Shown here: positions 56,612 to 64,000 of the stretch, piece by piece
Numbering within the stretch: position 1 is the first letter of the stretch
Layout of the letters: every line of letters starts with the position of its first letter
NCBI RefSeq assembly: GCF_012395185.1
Contig: NZ_JAAZTU010000009.1
Location: forward strand, 1-64,000
Origin: Vibrio aestuarianus
Lineage (GTDB): Bacteria; Pseudomonadota; Gammaproteobacteria; Enterobacterales; Vibrionaceae
Length of the DNA stretch: 64,000 nt
Direction of reading: 5' to 3'
The notes under the pieces: model-generated
Databases searched by the model: none
Seen by the model: the letters and a program-made list of their open reading frames with translations, nothing else
What the model was told of the DNA's origin: nothing
Program-made: the position numbers and the translations under genes

Positions 56612-57742
56612 TTGGCAGAGTCAGACGGTCAAGAACGTACCGAAGACGCCACGCCCAAACGGTTGGACGAGGCGCGAAAGAAAGGGCAGGTTGCAAGGTC
56701 TAAAGAATTAGCCTCTGTATCAGTATTGGTGATGGGGGCGATATCGTTAATGTGGTTTGGAGAATCACTGGCGAGAGCGTTGTATTCGTCAATGGGGCGC
56801 ATTTTTAGTTTGAGCCGCGAAGAGGTATTTGATACTGGCAAACTATTTGATATTGCGCTCGGCTCACTCTCCTCGTTGTTATTGCCCTTAATTTTGATCT
56901 TAGTGACGCTTTTTATTGCTGCATTAATTGGCGCTGCTGGAGTGGGTGGCATTAATTTCTCGGCCGAAGCGGCAATGCCTAAGCCGTCAAAAATGAACCC
57001 CTTGAGCGGCATTAAAAGAATGTTTGGTTTGCAAAGTTGGGTTGAACTGTTTAAGTCCATCCTTAAAGTCTTGCTTGTTTCTGGGGTGGCGTTTTATTTA
57101 ATTGAGGCTTCCAAAGAAGATTTATTCCAATTGAGCACGGATGTTTACCCACAAAATATTTTCCATGCGTTGGATATTTTACTCAACTTTGTGCTGCTTA
57201 TCAGTTGTTCACTACTGGTGGTGGTGGCAATAGATATTCCATTTCAGATTTGGCAGCATGCTGATCAGTTGAAAATGACGAAGCAAGAGGTTAAAGACGA
57301 ATACAAAGATACCGAAGGTAAGCCAGAAGTTAAGGGGCGTATTCGAATGCTGCAACGTGAGGCAGCACAGCGCCGCATGATGGCTGATGTTCCACAAGCC
57401 GATGTTATTATCACCAACCCAGAGCACTTTTCGGTTGCTTTGCGTTATAAACAAGATAAAGACAAAGCACCTATCGTAGTAGCTAAGGGTGTTGATCACA
57501 TGGCAATGAAAATTCGCGAAGTGGCACGTGAGCATGATATTTACATCATCCCAGCGCCACCACTGGCTCGGGCGTTGTATCACACCACTGAGTTAGAGCA
57601 AGAGATCCCCGATGGGTTGTTCGTTGCTGTAGCTCAAGTGCTGGCCTATGTTTTTCAGCTTAAGCAGTACCGTAAGCGCGGGGGACAAAGGCCTAAACTG
57701 GAAGAGCAGAATATGCCGATACCCCCAGATTTACGCCATTAA
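56612..57742 (+). CDS. flhB: Flagellar type III secretion switch protein FlhB
   Basis: 376 aa from a TTG start directly after a strong AGGAGG. N-terminus AESDGQERTEDATPKRLDEARKKGQVARSKEL is the FlhB signature. Four membrane segments follow. The autocleavage motif NPTH of the family reads NPEH here (VIITNPEHFSVALRY), a variant also known among vibrios. FlhB switches export from hook to filament substrates with FliK. Last gene of the operon. Confidence 0.95.
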   Translation: MAESDGQERTEDATPKRLDEARKKGQVARSKELASVSVLVMGAISLMWFGESLARALYSSMGRIFSLSREEVFDTGKLFDIALGSLSSLLLPLILILVTLFIAALIGAAGVGGINFSAEAAMPKPSKMNPLSGIKRMFGLQSWVELFKSILKVLLVSGVAFYLIEASKEDLFQLSTDVYPQNIFHALDILLNFVLLISCSLLVVVAIDIPFQIWQHADQLKMTKQEVKDEYKDTEGKPEVKGRIRMLQREAAQRRMMADVPQADVIITNPEHFSVALRYKQDKDKAPIVVAKGVDHMAMKIREVAREHDIYIIPAPPLARALYHTTELEQEIPDGLFVAVAQVLAYVFQLKQYRKRGGQRPKLEEQNMPIPPDLRH

Positions 57743-57796
57743 TTTTAATTGGATAAACATTTGAGACATTAGCGTGCCGTTGTATTCATCCGTCGC

Positions 57797-57828
57797 GAAA
57801 AATGCCACATCATAGCATGTGGCATTTT
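57797..57828. terminator. Bidirectional terminator between flhB and smrB
   Basis: Twelve-base inverted repeat AAAATGCCACAT/ATGTGGCATTTT (57799-57810 and 57817-57828). Confidence 0.9.
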
Positions 57829-57842
57829 CAGTTGTGATGGTG

Positions 57843-58373
57843 TTATTTGTCCGGTATGGATAGCAAAACGAGTACCGCACCAGCACCACCAAATTCTAGG
57901 GGCGCTTGATGAAATGCCATCACGTCGGGATGCTGAGCCAACCAAAGCGGCACTTTTTGTTTTAGAATATGCTTACCAATACCGTGCTGAACGCAAGCAC
58001 AGTGGACACTTTCTTTTACACAATAAGCAATCATAGCACCGAGTTCACGTTTTGCTTCTTGCTGTGTCATGCCATGCATGTCTAAGAAAACGTCCGGTAC
58101 ATAGACGCCACGCCTTAACCGCTTCACTTCGTATTTAGAGACGTCATCACGTGCATAACGTGTCGGTCCGTCTTCACTGAGTAAAGGCATAAACTCATCA
58201 GAGAAATAAAATTCTGTATCGCTAGCTTCACGCGCTACACGGCGGATTTCTTTTTGTTTGGGGTTTCTGTTTGGCTGCTGGATTATGGTATCCTGTCGCA
58301 ACTTTTTGACGCCCTGTACTGCATCCCGGAACAAGTCGAAATCGTCATCGTGTTCGGTGTCTTTTTGGCTCAT
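57843..58373 (-). CDS. smrB: Endonuclease SmrB (ribosome rescue factor)
   Basis: 176 aa. C-terminal Smr domain with LDMHGMTQQEAKREL and the catalytic HGIGKHILKQKVP (HGxGxxxLK pattern). SmrB cleaves mRNA at collided ribosomes in E. coli. Divergent from prmB, as in enterics. Confidence 0.94.
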   Translation of the reverse strand: MSQKDTEHDDDFDLFRDAVQGVKKLRQDTIIQQPNRNPKQKEIRRVAREASDTEFYFSDEFMPLLSEDGPTRYARDDVSKYEVKRLRRGVYVPDVFLDMHGMTQQEAKRELGAMIAYCVKESVHCACVQHGIGKHILKQKVPLWLAQHPDVMAFHQAPLEFGGAGAVLVLLSIPDK

Positions 58374-58436
58374 TGGGTCTGGTCATTTTCTAACTGATCG
58401 AAATTGGCAGTATTGTAGCGCTTTTTGGAGGCAATT

Positions 58437-59369
58437 TTGGATAAGATTTTTGTAGATGAGGCGGTTTCTGAACTTCACACGCTTCAAGATATGATTCGCT
58501 GGACTGTGAGTCGCTTTAACGCTGCCAACTTATTTTATGGTCATGGCACAGATAACGCGTGGGATGAAGCGGTGCAGTTAATCTTGCCAACGCTCTATCT
58601 TCCGATTGATGTTCCTCCCCACGTATTGAATTCTCGCTTAACCAGCAGTGAACGTCTGCGCATCGTTGAACGTGTAATCAAGCGTATTAATGAACGTACA
58701 CCAACTGCTTACTTAACCAATAAAGCGTGGTTCTGTGGGTTAGAGTTTTATGTTGATGAGCGCGTATTAGTACCACGTTCACCAATTGGCGAGCTTATCG
58801 AAGCACAATTTCAACCTTGGCTGATCGAAGAGCCAGTGCGCATTATGGACTTGTGTACGGGCAGCGGCTGTATTGCGATTGCTTGTGCTCATGCTTTCCC
58901 GGAAGCTGAAGTGGATGCGGTTGATATTTCAGTCGATGCGCTGCAAGTTGCTGAGCAAAATATTCAGGATCACGGAATGGAGCAGCAAGTATTCCCAATT
59001 CGTTCTGATTTATTGCGTGATCTACCTAAAGAAAAATATAACTTGATCGTATCCAATCCACCTTATGTGGACCAAGAAGATATGAGCAACTTACCGAAAG
59101 AATTCACCCATGAGCCTGAACTTGGTTTGGCGGCGGGTACTGACGGTTTAAAATTAGTTCGTCGTATTTTAGCAAATGCACCGGATTACCTGACAGATGA
59201 CGGTATTTTGATCTGTGAAGTGGGCAATTCGATGGTCCATATGATGGAACAATATCCAAATATTCCATTTACTTGGATCGAGTTTGCCAACGGTGGTCAT
59301 GGCGTATTTATGCTGACTCGTCAGCAGTTGCTCGATTGTGCTGACGAATTCTCGCTGTACATCGATTAA
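58437..59369 (+). CDS. prmB: Ribosomal protein uL3 N5-glutamine methyltransferase
   Basis: 310 aa from a TTG start ([10 protein letters not shown], as in E. coli) after TTTGGAGG. SAM motif [16 protein letters not shown] and catalytic [10 protein letters not shown]. An earlier in-frame TTG at 58425 overlaps the ribosome site. Monocistronic with its own terminator. Confidence 0.95.
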   Translation: MDKIFVDEAVSELHTLQDMIRWTVSRFNAANLFYGHGTDNAWDEAVQLILPTLYLPIDVPPHVLNSRLTSSERLRIVERVIKRINERTPTAYLTNKAWFCGLEFYVDERVLVPRSPIGELIEAQFQPWLIEEPVRIMDLCTGSGCIAIACAHAFPEAEVDAVDISVDALQVAEQNIQDHGMEQQVFPIRSDLLRDLPKEKYNLIVSNPPYVDQEDMSNLPKEFTHEPELGLAAGTDGLKLVRRILANAPDYLTDDGILICEVGNSMVHMMEQYPNIPFTWIEFANGGHGVFMLTRQQLLDCADEFSLYID

Positions 59370-59392
59370 ATAGCGCTCAATGCTTTAAATAG

Positions 59393-59420
59393 AACGCCAG
59401 CTGACATGCTGGCGTTTTTT
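59393..59420 (+). terminator. Terminator after prmB
   Basis: Nine-base inverted repeat AACGCCAGC/GCTGGCGTT (59393-59401 and 59408-59416) followed by T residues. Confidence 0.93.
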
Positions 59421-59564
59421 ATGGACTGAAAATGCAATTGGCTTATTTTGGGGCTTTACATCATTTCGTAATAAAGCGACTATGAAAACACGAACAATTG
59501 AATGAATCGGTGCTGCTCACCCAGCCTTAGGCTAGGTATGAGAGGTATCAATATTGAGGAAGTA

Positions 59565-60650
59565 ATGGCAGGAAACAGTATCGGACAACATTTTCGAGTG
59601 ATGACATTCGGAGAAAGTCACGGTATCGCACTAGGATGTATCGTCGACGGATGCCCTCCAGGGTTGGAAATTACAGAAGCTGACTTACAGAAAGACCTAG
59701 ATCGTCGCCGTCCGGGCACATCTCGTTATACCACGCAACGTCGTGAACCTGATGAAGTCAAAATTCTCTCGGGTGTATTTGAGGGTAAAACCACAGGTAC
59801 ATCGATTGGTCTGTTGATTGAAAATACCGACCAACGTTCAAAAGATTACTCTGAAATTAAAGATAAATTTCGCCCAGGCCATGCCGATTACACCTACCAT
59901 CAGAAATATGGTATCCGTGATTATCGTGGTGGTGGTCGATCTTCTGCGCGTGAAACGGCCATGCGTGTTGCGGCAGGGGCTATTGCTAAAAAATATCTTA
60001 AACAACAATTCGGTGTTGAAGTCCGTGCCTATCTGTCACAGATGGGTGATGTATCGATTGATAAAGTCGATTGGGATGAAATCGAAAATAACGCTTTTTT
60101 CTGTCCTGATGTCGACAAAGTCGATGCCTTTGACCAACTTATCCGTGACTTGAAAAAGGAAGGGGATTCTATTGGTGCTAAGCTGCAAGTTGTTGCAACG
60201 AATGTGCCTGTTGGTCTTGGTGAGCCAGTATTTGATCGCCTAGATGCAGATATTGCTCATGCATTAATGAGTATTAATGCGGTGAAAGGGGTAGAAATTG
60301 GTGATGGTTTTGACGTTGTGCAGCAAAAAGGCAGCCAACATCGTGACCCTCTGACTCCGCAAGGTTTTGCGAGTAACCACGCTGGTGGTATTTTGGGCGG
60401 TATTTCGACTGGTCAAGAGATTGTGGCTAATATTGCACTCAAACCAACCTCAAGCATTACCGTGCCGGGCGATACTATTACCCGCGCTGGAGAGTCGACG
60501 CAACTGATTACCAAAGGCCGCCATGATCCGTGTGTTGGGATCCGAGCAGTGCCGATTGCTGAAGCAATGCTTGCCATCGTTTTAATGGATCATTTACTGC
60601 GTCATCGCGGTCAAAACTTTGGTGTGCAAACCGAAACACCTAAAATCTAA
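59565..60650 (+). CDS. aroC: Chorismate synthase
   Basis: 361 aa, the E. coli length. It converts EPSP to chorismate with reduced FMN. Signatures [41 protein letters not shown] and [22 protein letters not shown] (here [18 protein letters not shown]). ATG at 59565 after TGAGGAAG; the frame is open upstream without similarity. Confidence 0.97.
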   Translation: MAGNSIGQHFRVMTFGESHGIALGCIVDGCPPGLEITEADLQKDLDRRRPGTSRYTTQRREPDEVKILSGVFEGKTTGTSIGLLIENTDQRSKDYSEIKDKFRPGHADYTYHQKYGIRDYRGGGRSSARETAMRVAAGAIAKKYLKQQFGVEVRAYLSQMGDVSIDKVDWDEIENNAFFCPDVDKVDAFDQLIRDLKKEGDSIGAKLQVVATNVPVGLGEPVFDRLDADIAHALMSINAVKGVEIGDGFDVVQQKGSQHRDPLTPQGFASNHAGGILGGISTGQEIVANIALKPTSSITVPGDTITRAGESTQLITKGRHDPCVGIRAVPIAEAMLAIVLMDHLLRHRGQNFGVQTETPKI

Positions 60651-60670
60651 AATGCCCGGTTAAAATGCAC

Positions 60671-60699
60671 AAATGCCCTCAATATGAGGGCATTTGTTT
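60671..60699. terminator. Probable terminator between aroC and the TRIC gene
   Basis: Eleven-base inverted repeat AAATGCCCTCA/TGAGGGCATTT (60671-60681 and 60685-60695). The following T run is weak on both strands. Confidence 0.7.
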
Positions 60700-60707
60700 A
60701 TCTAAAA

Positions 60708-61331
60708 TTAATGGATTTGGCTTTCTGTATCGAGCTGGAAAGAGGGTAAGCGCCACTTAAAACGAACCGCGGCCATACGCAGTACATAACCAACCACTAG
60801 GGTAATGATGGTACTGGTCACATCATTCACGCCAAATTCCAGTAACGTCAAATACAGTCCAGATGCGACAAGCGATACAGATGCATACAACTCTTCATGC
60901 AGAACTAGCGGTGTTTGACGACAGATAAGGTCACGCAGTAACCCGCCAAACACACCGGTTACTAACGCCGCTACCATACAAATCATCGCATGATGACCCA
61001 TGCTCATTGCCACTTTGGTGCCGATAATACTAAACACAATCAACCCTAATGCATCTAAGCGAATAAATAGGCCTTTTAGCTTGATGACCCATTTTGCAAG
61101 CCCGGTCGTTAAGACACCCGCTAAACAAGTAATGGCTAAAAACTCGGGGTTTTTAACCCAACCTAGTGGATAATGTCCGAGTAAAATATCTCTTACAGTA
61201 CCCCCACCAATCGCGGTAGCGCTGGCCACTAACATCACACCAAACCAATCCATTTTACGGCGACCTGCACTCAATGCTCCGGTCATCGCTTCGGCGGTAA
61301 TTCCAATAATATATAAAACGCTGAGCAACAT
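60708..61331 (-). CDS. Trimeric intracellular cation channel (TRIC) family protein, YicG-like
   Basis: 207 aa with about six to seven membrane segments in two repeated halves. Family landmarks ATAIGGGTVRDILLGHYPLGWVKNPEF and VTGVFGGLLRDLICRQTPLVLHEELYA (the GGGxxRD repeat). It resembles E. coli YicG; the transported ion is not established. The ATG at 61331 gives the YicG-like N-terminus; the frame is open to 61367. Confidence 0.87.
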   Translation of the reverse strand: MLLSVLYIIGITAEAMTGALSAGRRKMDWFGVMLVASATAIGGGTVRDILLGHYPLGWVKNPEFLAITCLAGVLTTGLAKWVIKLKGLFIRLDALGLIVFSIIGTKVAMSMGHHAMICMVAALVTGVFGGLLRDLICRQTPLVLHEELYASVSLVASGLYLTLLEFGVNDVTSTIITLVVGYVLRMAAVRFKWRLPSFQLDTESQIH

Positions 61332-61576
61332 ACGTGTGATACCCCGGCAAACGTAAATAGCACCCATATTGCATATGGGGATGAAAATGAAGGCGCAAGT
61401 GTAGTGGGAAATGCTACAGCTGACGAATGAGTTTTTATAACGAGAAACCGTTTGCTCGATAAATAAAACTAATCACATGCAAGGCGAAACCAGCACATTG
61501 ATGCGGGTTAGGCTTTACCTAAAAGTGAAAAAACGCGAGAATGTGCAGCGAAAATTATTTGATACTTAAATTCACT

Positions 61577-62107
61577 ATGACCCACCACTATTCAGACCTT
61601 ATCTCTATCTTCAACCTGACTTTTTTTGAGCCGTTTAATACGCGTTTAGAACTAGGTGGTGATGAGCCTATTTATCTTCCTGCTGATGAGCATACCGATT
61701 ACCACCGTATTATTTTTGCTCATGGTTTCTTTGCGTCCGCATTACATGAGATAGCACATTGGTGTGTCGCCGGGCCAAAACGTCGCTTATTGGAAGACTT
61801 CGGTTATTGGTATGAGCCAGATGGTCGCACCGCGCAAGTTCAAGCTGAGTTTGAAAAAGTGGAAATTCGTCCACAAGCGTATGAATGGATTTTGTCTGTG
61901 AGTGCAGGCTTTCCTTTTAGTGTCAGTTGTGACAACCTACACGGCGATTTTGAGCCTGATCGCATCGTGTTTATGACTAAAGTACACCAAGAAGTGATGT
62001 CGATTTTGCCGCTCGGCTTACCACCGCGAGTAAAAATGTTGTCTGATGCATTGCGTGCTTTTTATGGTACGCCAGAGTTAACTTCAGAACTTTTTATCGT
62101 CAAATAA
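61577..62107 (+). CDS. epmC: Elongation factor P hydroxylase EpmC
   Basis: 176 aa. Metal-binding motif in ALHEIAHWCVAG, followed by the family region DFGYWYEPDGRTAQVQAEFEKVEIRPQAYEW. EpmC hydroxylates the beta-lysylated Lys of EF-P. Located next to yfcL and mnmC as in E. coli. ATG at 61577 is the start with family support. Confidence 0.94.
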   Translation: MTHHYSDLISIFNLTFFEPFNTRLELGGDEPIYLPADEHTDYHRIIFAHGFFASALHEIAHWCVAGPKRRLLEDFGYWYEPDGRTAQVQAEFEKVEIRPQAYEWILSVSAGFPFSVSCDNLHGDFEPDRIVFMTKVHQEVMSILPLGLPPRVKMLSDALRAFYGTPELTSELFIVK

Positions 62108-62150
62108 CTCGCCAAATAACAAGATAAAAATAGAGAGAAATGAGAAGGTT

Positions 62151-62414
62151 ATGATTATTGAATTTGAAGAAAAATTGCTAGAAATGATTGATGTACGTAT
62201 TGCAACGGCATCGGATGATGAATTATTTGCTGGCGGTTATTTACGTGGTCATATTTCTCTTTCTGCGGCTTCTTGCGAAGAGGAAGGTATCGATGATGTT
62301 ACGATTTTCAAAGCACGTATAGAACAGAGCCTAGAACAAGCTCGTTCTGAATTGAGCCCTGCTGACCGTGTAATTGTGTTTGATCTGTGGACAGAGCTAC
62401 ATAACCAAGCGTAA
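62151..62414 (+). CDS. yfcL: YfcL family protein
   Basis: 87 aa, acidic and helical (EFEEKLLEMIDVRIATASDDELFAGGYLRGHISLS). It matches the YfcL family by position and sequence. Function unknown. Ribosome site GAGAAGG. It follows epmC by 43 bases. Confidence 0.88.
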   Translation: MIIEFEEKLLEMIDVRIATASDDELFAGGYLRGHISLSAASCEEEGIDDVTIFKARIEQSLEQARSELSPADRVIVFDLWTELHNQA

Positions 62415-62440
62415 CGCCTCACTGCGCTATGAGGCGTTTT
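62413..62440. terminator. Bidirectional terminator between yfcL and mnmC
   Basis: Nine-base inverted repeat AACGCCTCA/TGAGGCGTT (62413-62421 and 62430-62438), with TTTT after it on the plus strand. It begins inside the yfcL stop codon. Confidence 0.83.
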
Positions 62441-62460
62441 ACTGGTGTCTTGTATGATGG

Positions 62461-64000
62461 CTATTCGGTAATCGCCTTTCCTTTTCTCAGCTTTCTTACC
62501 CACATGCGACTTGGGTGAAGCATTTCTAGAACGTCAACCGGTAAAGGCAGAGGATCGCCACTTATCTGTGAAGCTAATAATTCAGCCATCAGCGGCGCAG
62601 AACTCAGCCCACGAGAACCTAAACCTAACAAGCAATACAAATTAGGGTATTGAGCGACAGGCTCGACATCTTGCTTGCTTTGATTATGCAGCTGTTGATA
62701 ATTAGTTTTAATTTGTTCAAAGTCTCCCACCGCGCCGACAAAGGGAAGATGATCTCGGCTGACACAACGAACCCCTTGGCGAGCTTGATTGCCTGATGTA
62801 TCGACATCCTTCGGCCAGTTTTGGTTTGCAATGCAATTTATTAAACGCTGACCATTTTCTTGTTGCGCGATTGGGTCAAACATTTGATTAATTTGGCTTC
62901 GGTCATAGCTCGCCCCGATACAATGCTGTTGATTAAGCGGGTTGTGTGGTGTCATATAGCCGTCATAGCACAATACGCTGCTGAGTTTTTGCAAGTTATC
63001 CGTGGTAGGAATATGGCTGACTTGTCCTTTCACTTTGCCTAATGGTACATAACGAGTTTGGTCGAACTGGTCGAATTGATGACCATTAGCAATAATGATG
63101 GATTGATGATGCTTTTCTATGCCATTGATACTTAATATCCACTGTTGCTGTGTTTCATCCCAACGTAATTTTTCCACTCGGTGATTAAAGTAGGCGTTAA
63201 AGGAATCGTTTTTTTCTAAAGTCTCAATTAGCCCTTGAGTAAGCTGAGCAGGGCATAGCCATCCACCTAATGGGTAGTAAATACTTTCCATTGTATTAGG
63301 CAGTCCGATATTGAGTTCAGTTTGTTGTGGATTACAGTGGTGCATCAGTTGTGAGTTAAAGCTCCCATCAAGCATGGCGTTTTGCTTTTTGGTTGATTTT
63401 TCATCCCACATGAGCTGAGTGACACCGCACCAGTCGTGATCAAATGCGGTTTGTGTAGCCATCTGCTCAACAAATTGTCGAGCGAATAAAAAAGCCGGAG
63501 CAAAGACACGAGAAACTCCAGAGTGGTTGCCATTAAGCAGTGGGTATATTGCCCCTTGACGATTTCCTGATGCTCCTTGAGCAGGCTTTTCGTCTGCACA
63601 ATACAAGCTGACATTAATACCGCGGCGAGTGAGCGTTTTTGCTAAGGTGGCACTGGCAATTCCGCCACCAATGATCGCTACGTCGGTTACATGGTTTGAT
63701 GACGTGGTTGCAAACCAAGGTTTGATGTTGCTATAAGGCTGCTTACTGTCCAGTTTGCCGGCGATCATCTCTCGTTTAGTACCAAAACCTTTGACTTTTT
63801 GCATGGCAAAACCGGCATCAATTAGCCCTCGGCGTACAAAGCCTGCTGCGGTAAAGGTAGCACAAGTGCAATCTTGCTTGGCGAGCTTAGCCATGCCATC
63901 AAATAGGGTTTGATTCCACATTTCTGGGTTTTTGCTCGGTGCAAAACCATCTAAAAACCAAGCGTCAATTAAGCCATGTTCAGGGGTCGGAACTTGGGGC
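62461..64000 (-). CDS. mnmC: Bifunctional tRNA (mnm5s2U34) methyltransferase/FAD oxidoreductase MnmC, 5' part missing
   Basis: The frame runs open to the right edge, so the N-terminus is outside the window. The visible end of the methyltransferase domain is [17 protein letters not shown] and [17 protein letters not shown]. The C-terminal oxidoreductase has the FAD-binding [32 protein letters not shown] and [19 protein letters not shown]. It completes the mnm5s2U wobble modification, relevant to tRNA-Gln(TTG) encoded at the other end of this window. Confidence 0.95.
   Translation of the reverse strand, partial: PQVPTPEHGLIDAWFLDGFAPSKNPEMWNQTLFDGMAKLAKQDCTCATFTAAGFVRRGLIDAGFAMQKVKGFGTKREMIAGKLDSKQPYSNIKPWFATTSSNHVTDVAIIGGGIASATLAKTLTRRGINVSLYCADEKPAQGASGNRQGAIYPLLNGNHSGVSRVFAPAFLFARQFVEQMATQTAFDHDWCGVTQLMWDEKSTKKQNAMLDGSFNSQLMHHCNPQQTELNIGLPNTMESIYYPLGGWLCPAQLTQGLIETLEKNDSFNAYFNHRVEKLRWDETQQQWILSINGIEKHHQSIIIANGHQFDQFDQTRYVPLGKVKGQVSHIPTTDNLQKLSSVLCYDGYMTPHNPLNQQHCIGASYDRSQINQMFDPIAQQENGQRLINCIANQNWPKDVDTSGNQARQGVRCVSRDHLPFVGAVGDFEQIKTNYQQLHNQSKQDVEPVAQYPNLYCLLGLGSRGLSSAPLMAELLASQISGDPLPLPVDVLEMLHPSRMWVRKLRKGKAITE

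Noticed and set aside
54268..57742. fliOPQR-flhB as a virulence type III injectisome
   Set aside because: Gene order and neighbours (fliE to fliN, flr genes, flagellins) are flagellar, and no needle, translocon or effector genes are present.

Overview
The window is a chromosomal segment of a Vibrio-type gammaproteobacterium. This rests on gene content and order: a polar-flagellum cluster with several flagellins and the FlrA/FlrB/FlrC regulators, the blocks ychF-pth / prs-ispE-lolB / hemA-prfA-prmC-sirB2-sirB1-kdsA, dapA-bamC, and smrB-prmB-aroC-epmC-yfcL-mnmC. It reads as core genome with moderate G+C. I see no prophage, transposase, integron or CRISPR array.

Layout. Positions 1-2102 hold a minus-strand tRNA array of 16 genes (8 Leu-TAG, 5 Gln-TTG, 3 Met-CAT), built largely from a duplicated 269-bp Gln-Leu unit, with a strong promoter at its right end; the array runs off the left edge. 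Positions 2300-6630 (minus) hold ychF, pth, prs, ispE and lolB. Positions 6790-12130 (plus) hold hemA to kdsA. Positions 12500-20450 hold a 5'-nucleotidase lipoprotein, ybaK, uraA, a DUF2066 protein, and a minus-strand operon bepA-arsC-wrbA-like-DUF2069. Positions 20600-32750 hold a TusA-like protein, perM, a chemoreceptor, bcp, gcvR, dapA-bamC, a yffB-dapE-M15 peptidase-DUF2897 operon, small proteins, one ERIC repeat and a Dyp-type peroxidase.

Positions 32800-57750 form a continuous flagellar region. Three flagellin genes each have their own sigma-28 promoter of identical geometry. They are followed by flaG-fliD-flaI-fliS, the sigma-54 activator flrA, then flrBC, fliEFGHIJ and fliKLMNOPQR-flhB. 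I find sigma-54 (-24/-12) promoters before flrB, fliE and fliK. The expected logic is FlrA with sigma-54 driving flrBC and fliE, FlrC with sigma-54 driving later structural genes, then sigma-28 driving the flagellins and at least one chemoreceptor. Positions 57800-64000 hold smrB, prmB, aroC, a TRIC-family membrane protein, epmC, yfcL and the 3' part of mnmC, which runs off the right edge.

I found no clearly undescribed system. The observations most worth a second look are: a single-base deletion that breaks fliR in an otherwise intact flagellar operon; repeated, hairpin-bearing transcribed spacers in the tRNA array; structured leaders in front of two flagellin genes and fliK; a chemoreceptor with the amino-acid-binding Cache signature; the absence of hda between uraA and arsC-bepA; and a single-cysteine Bcp.
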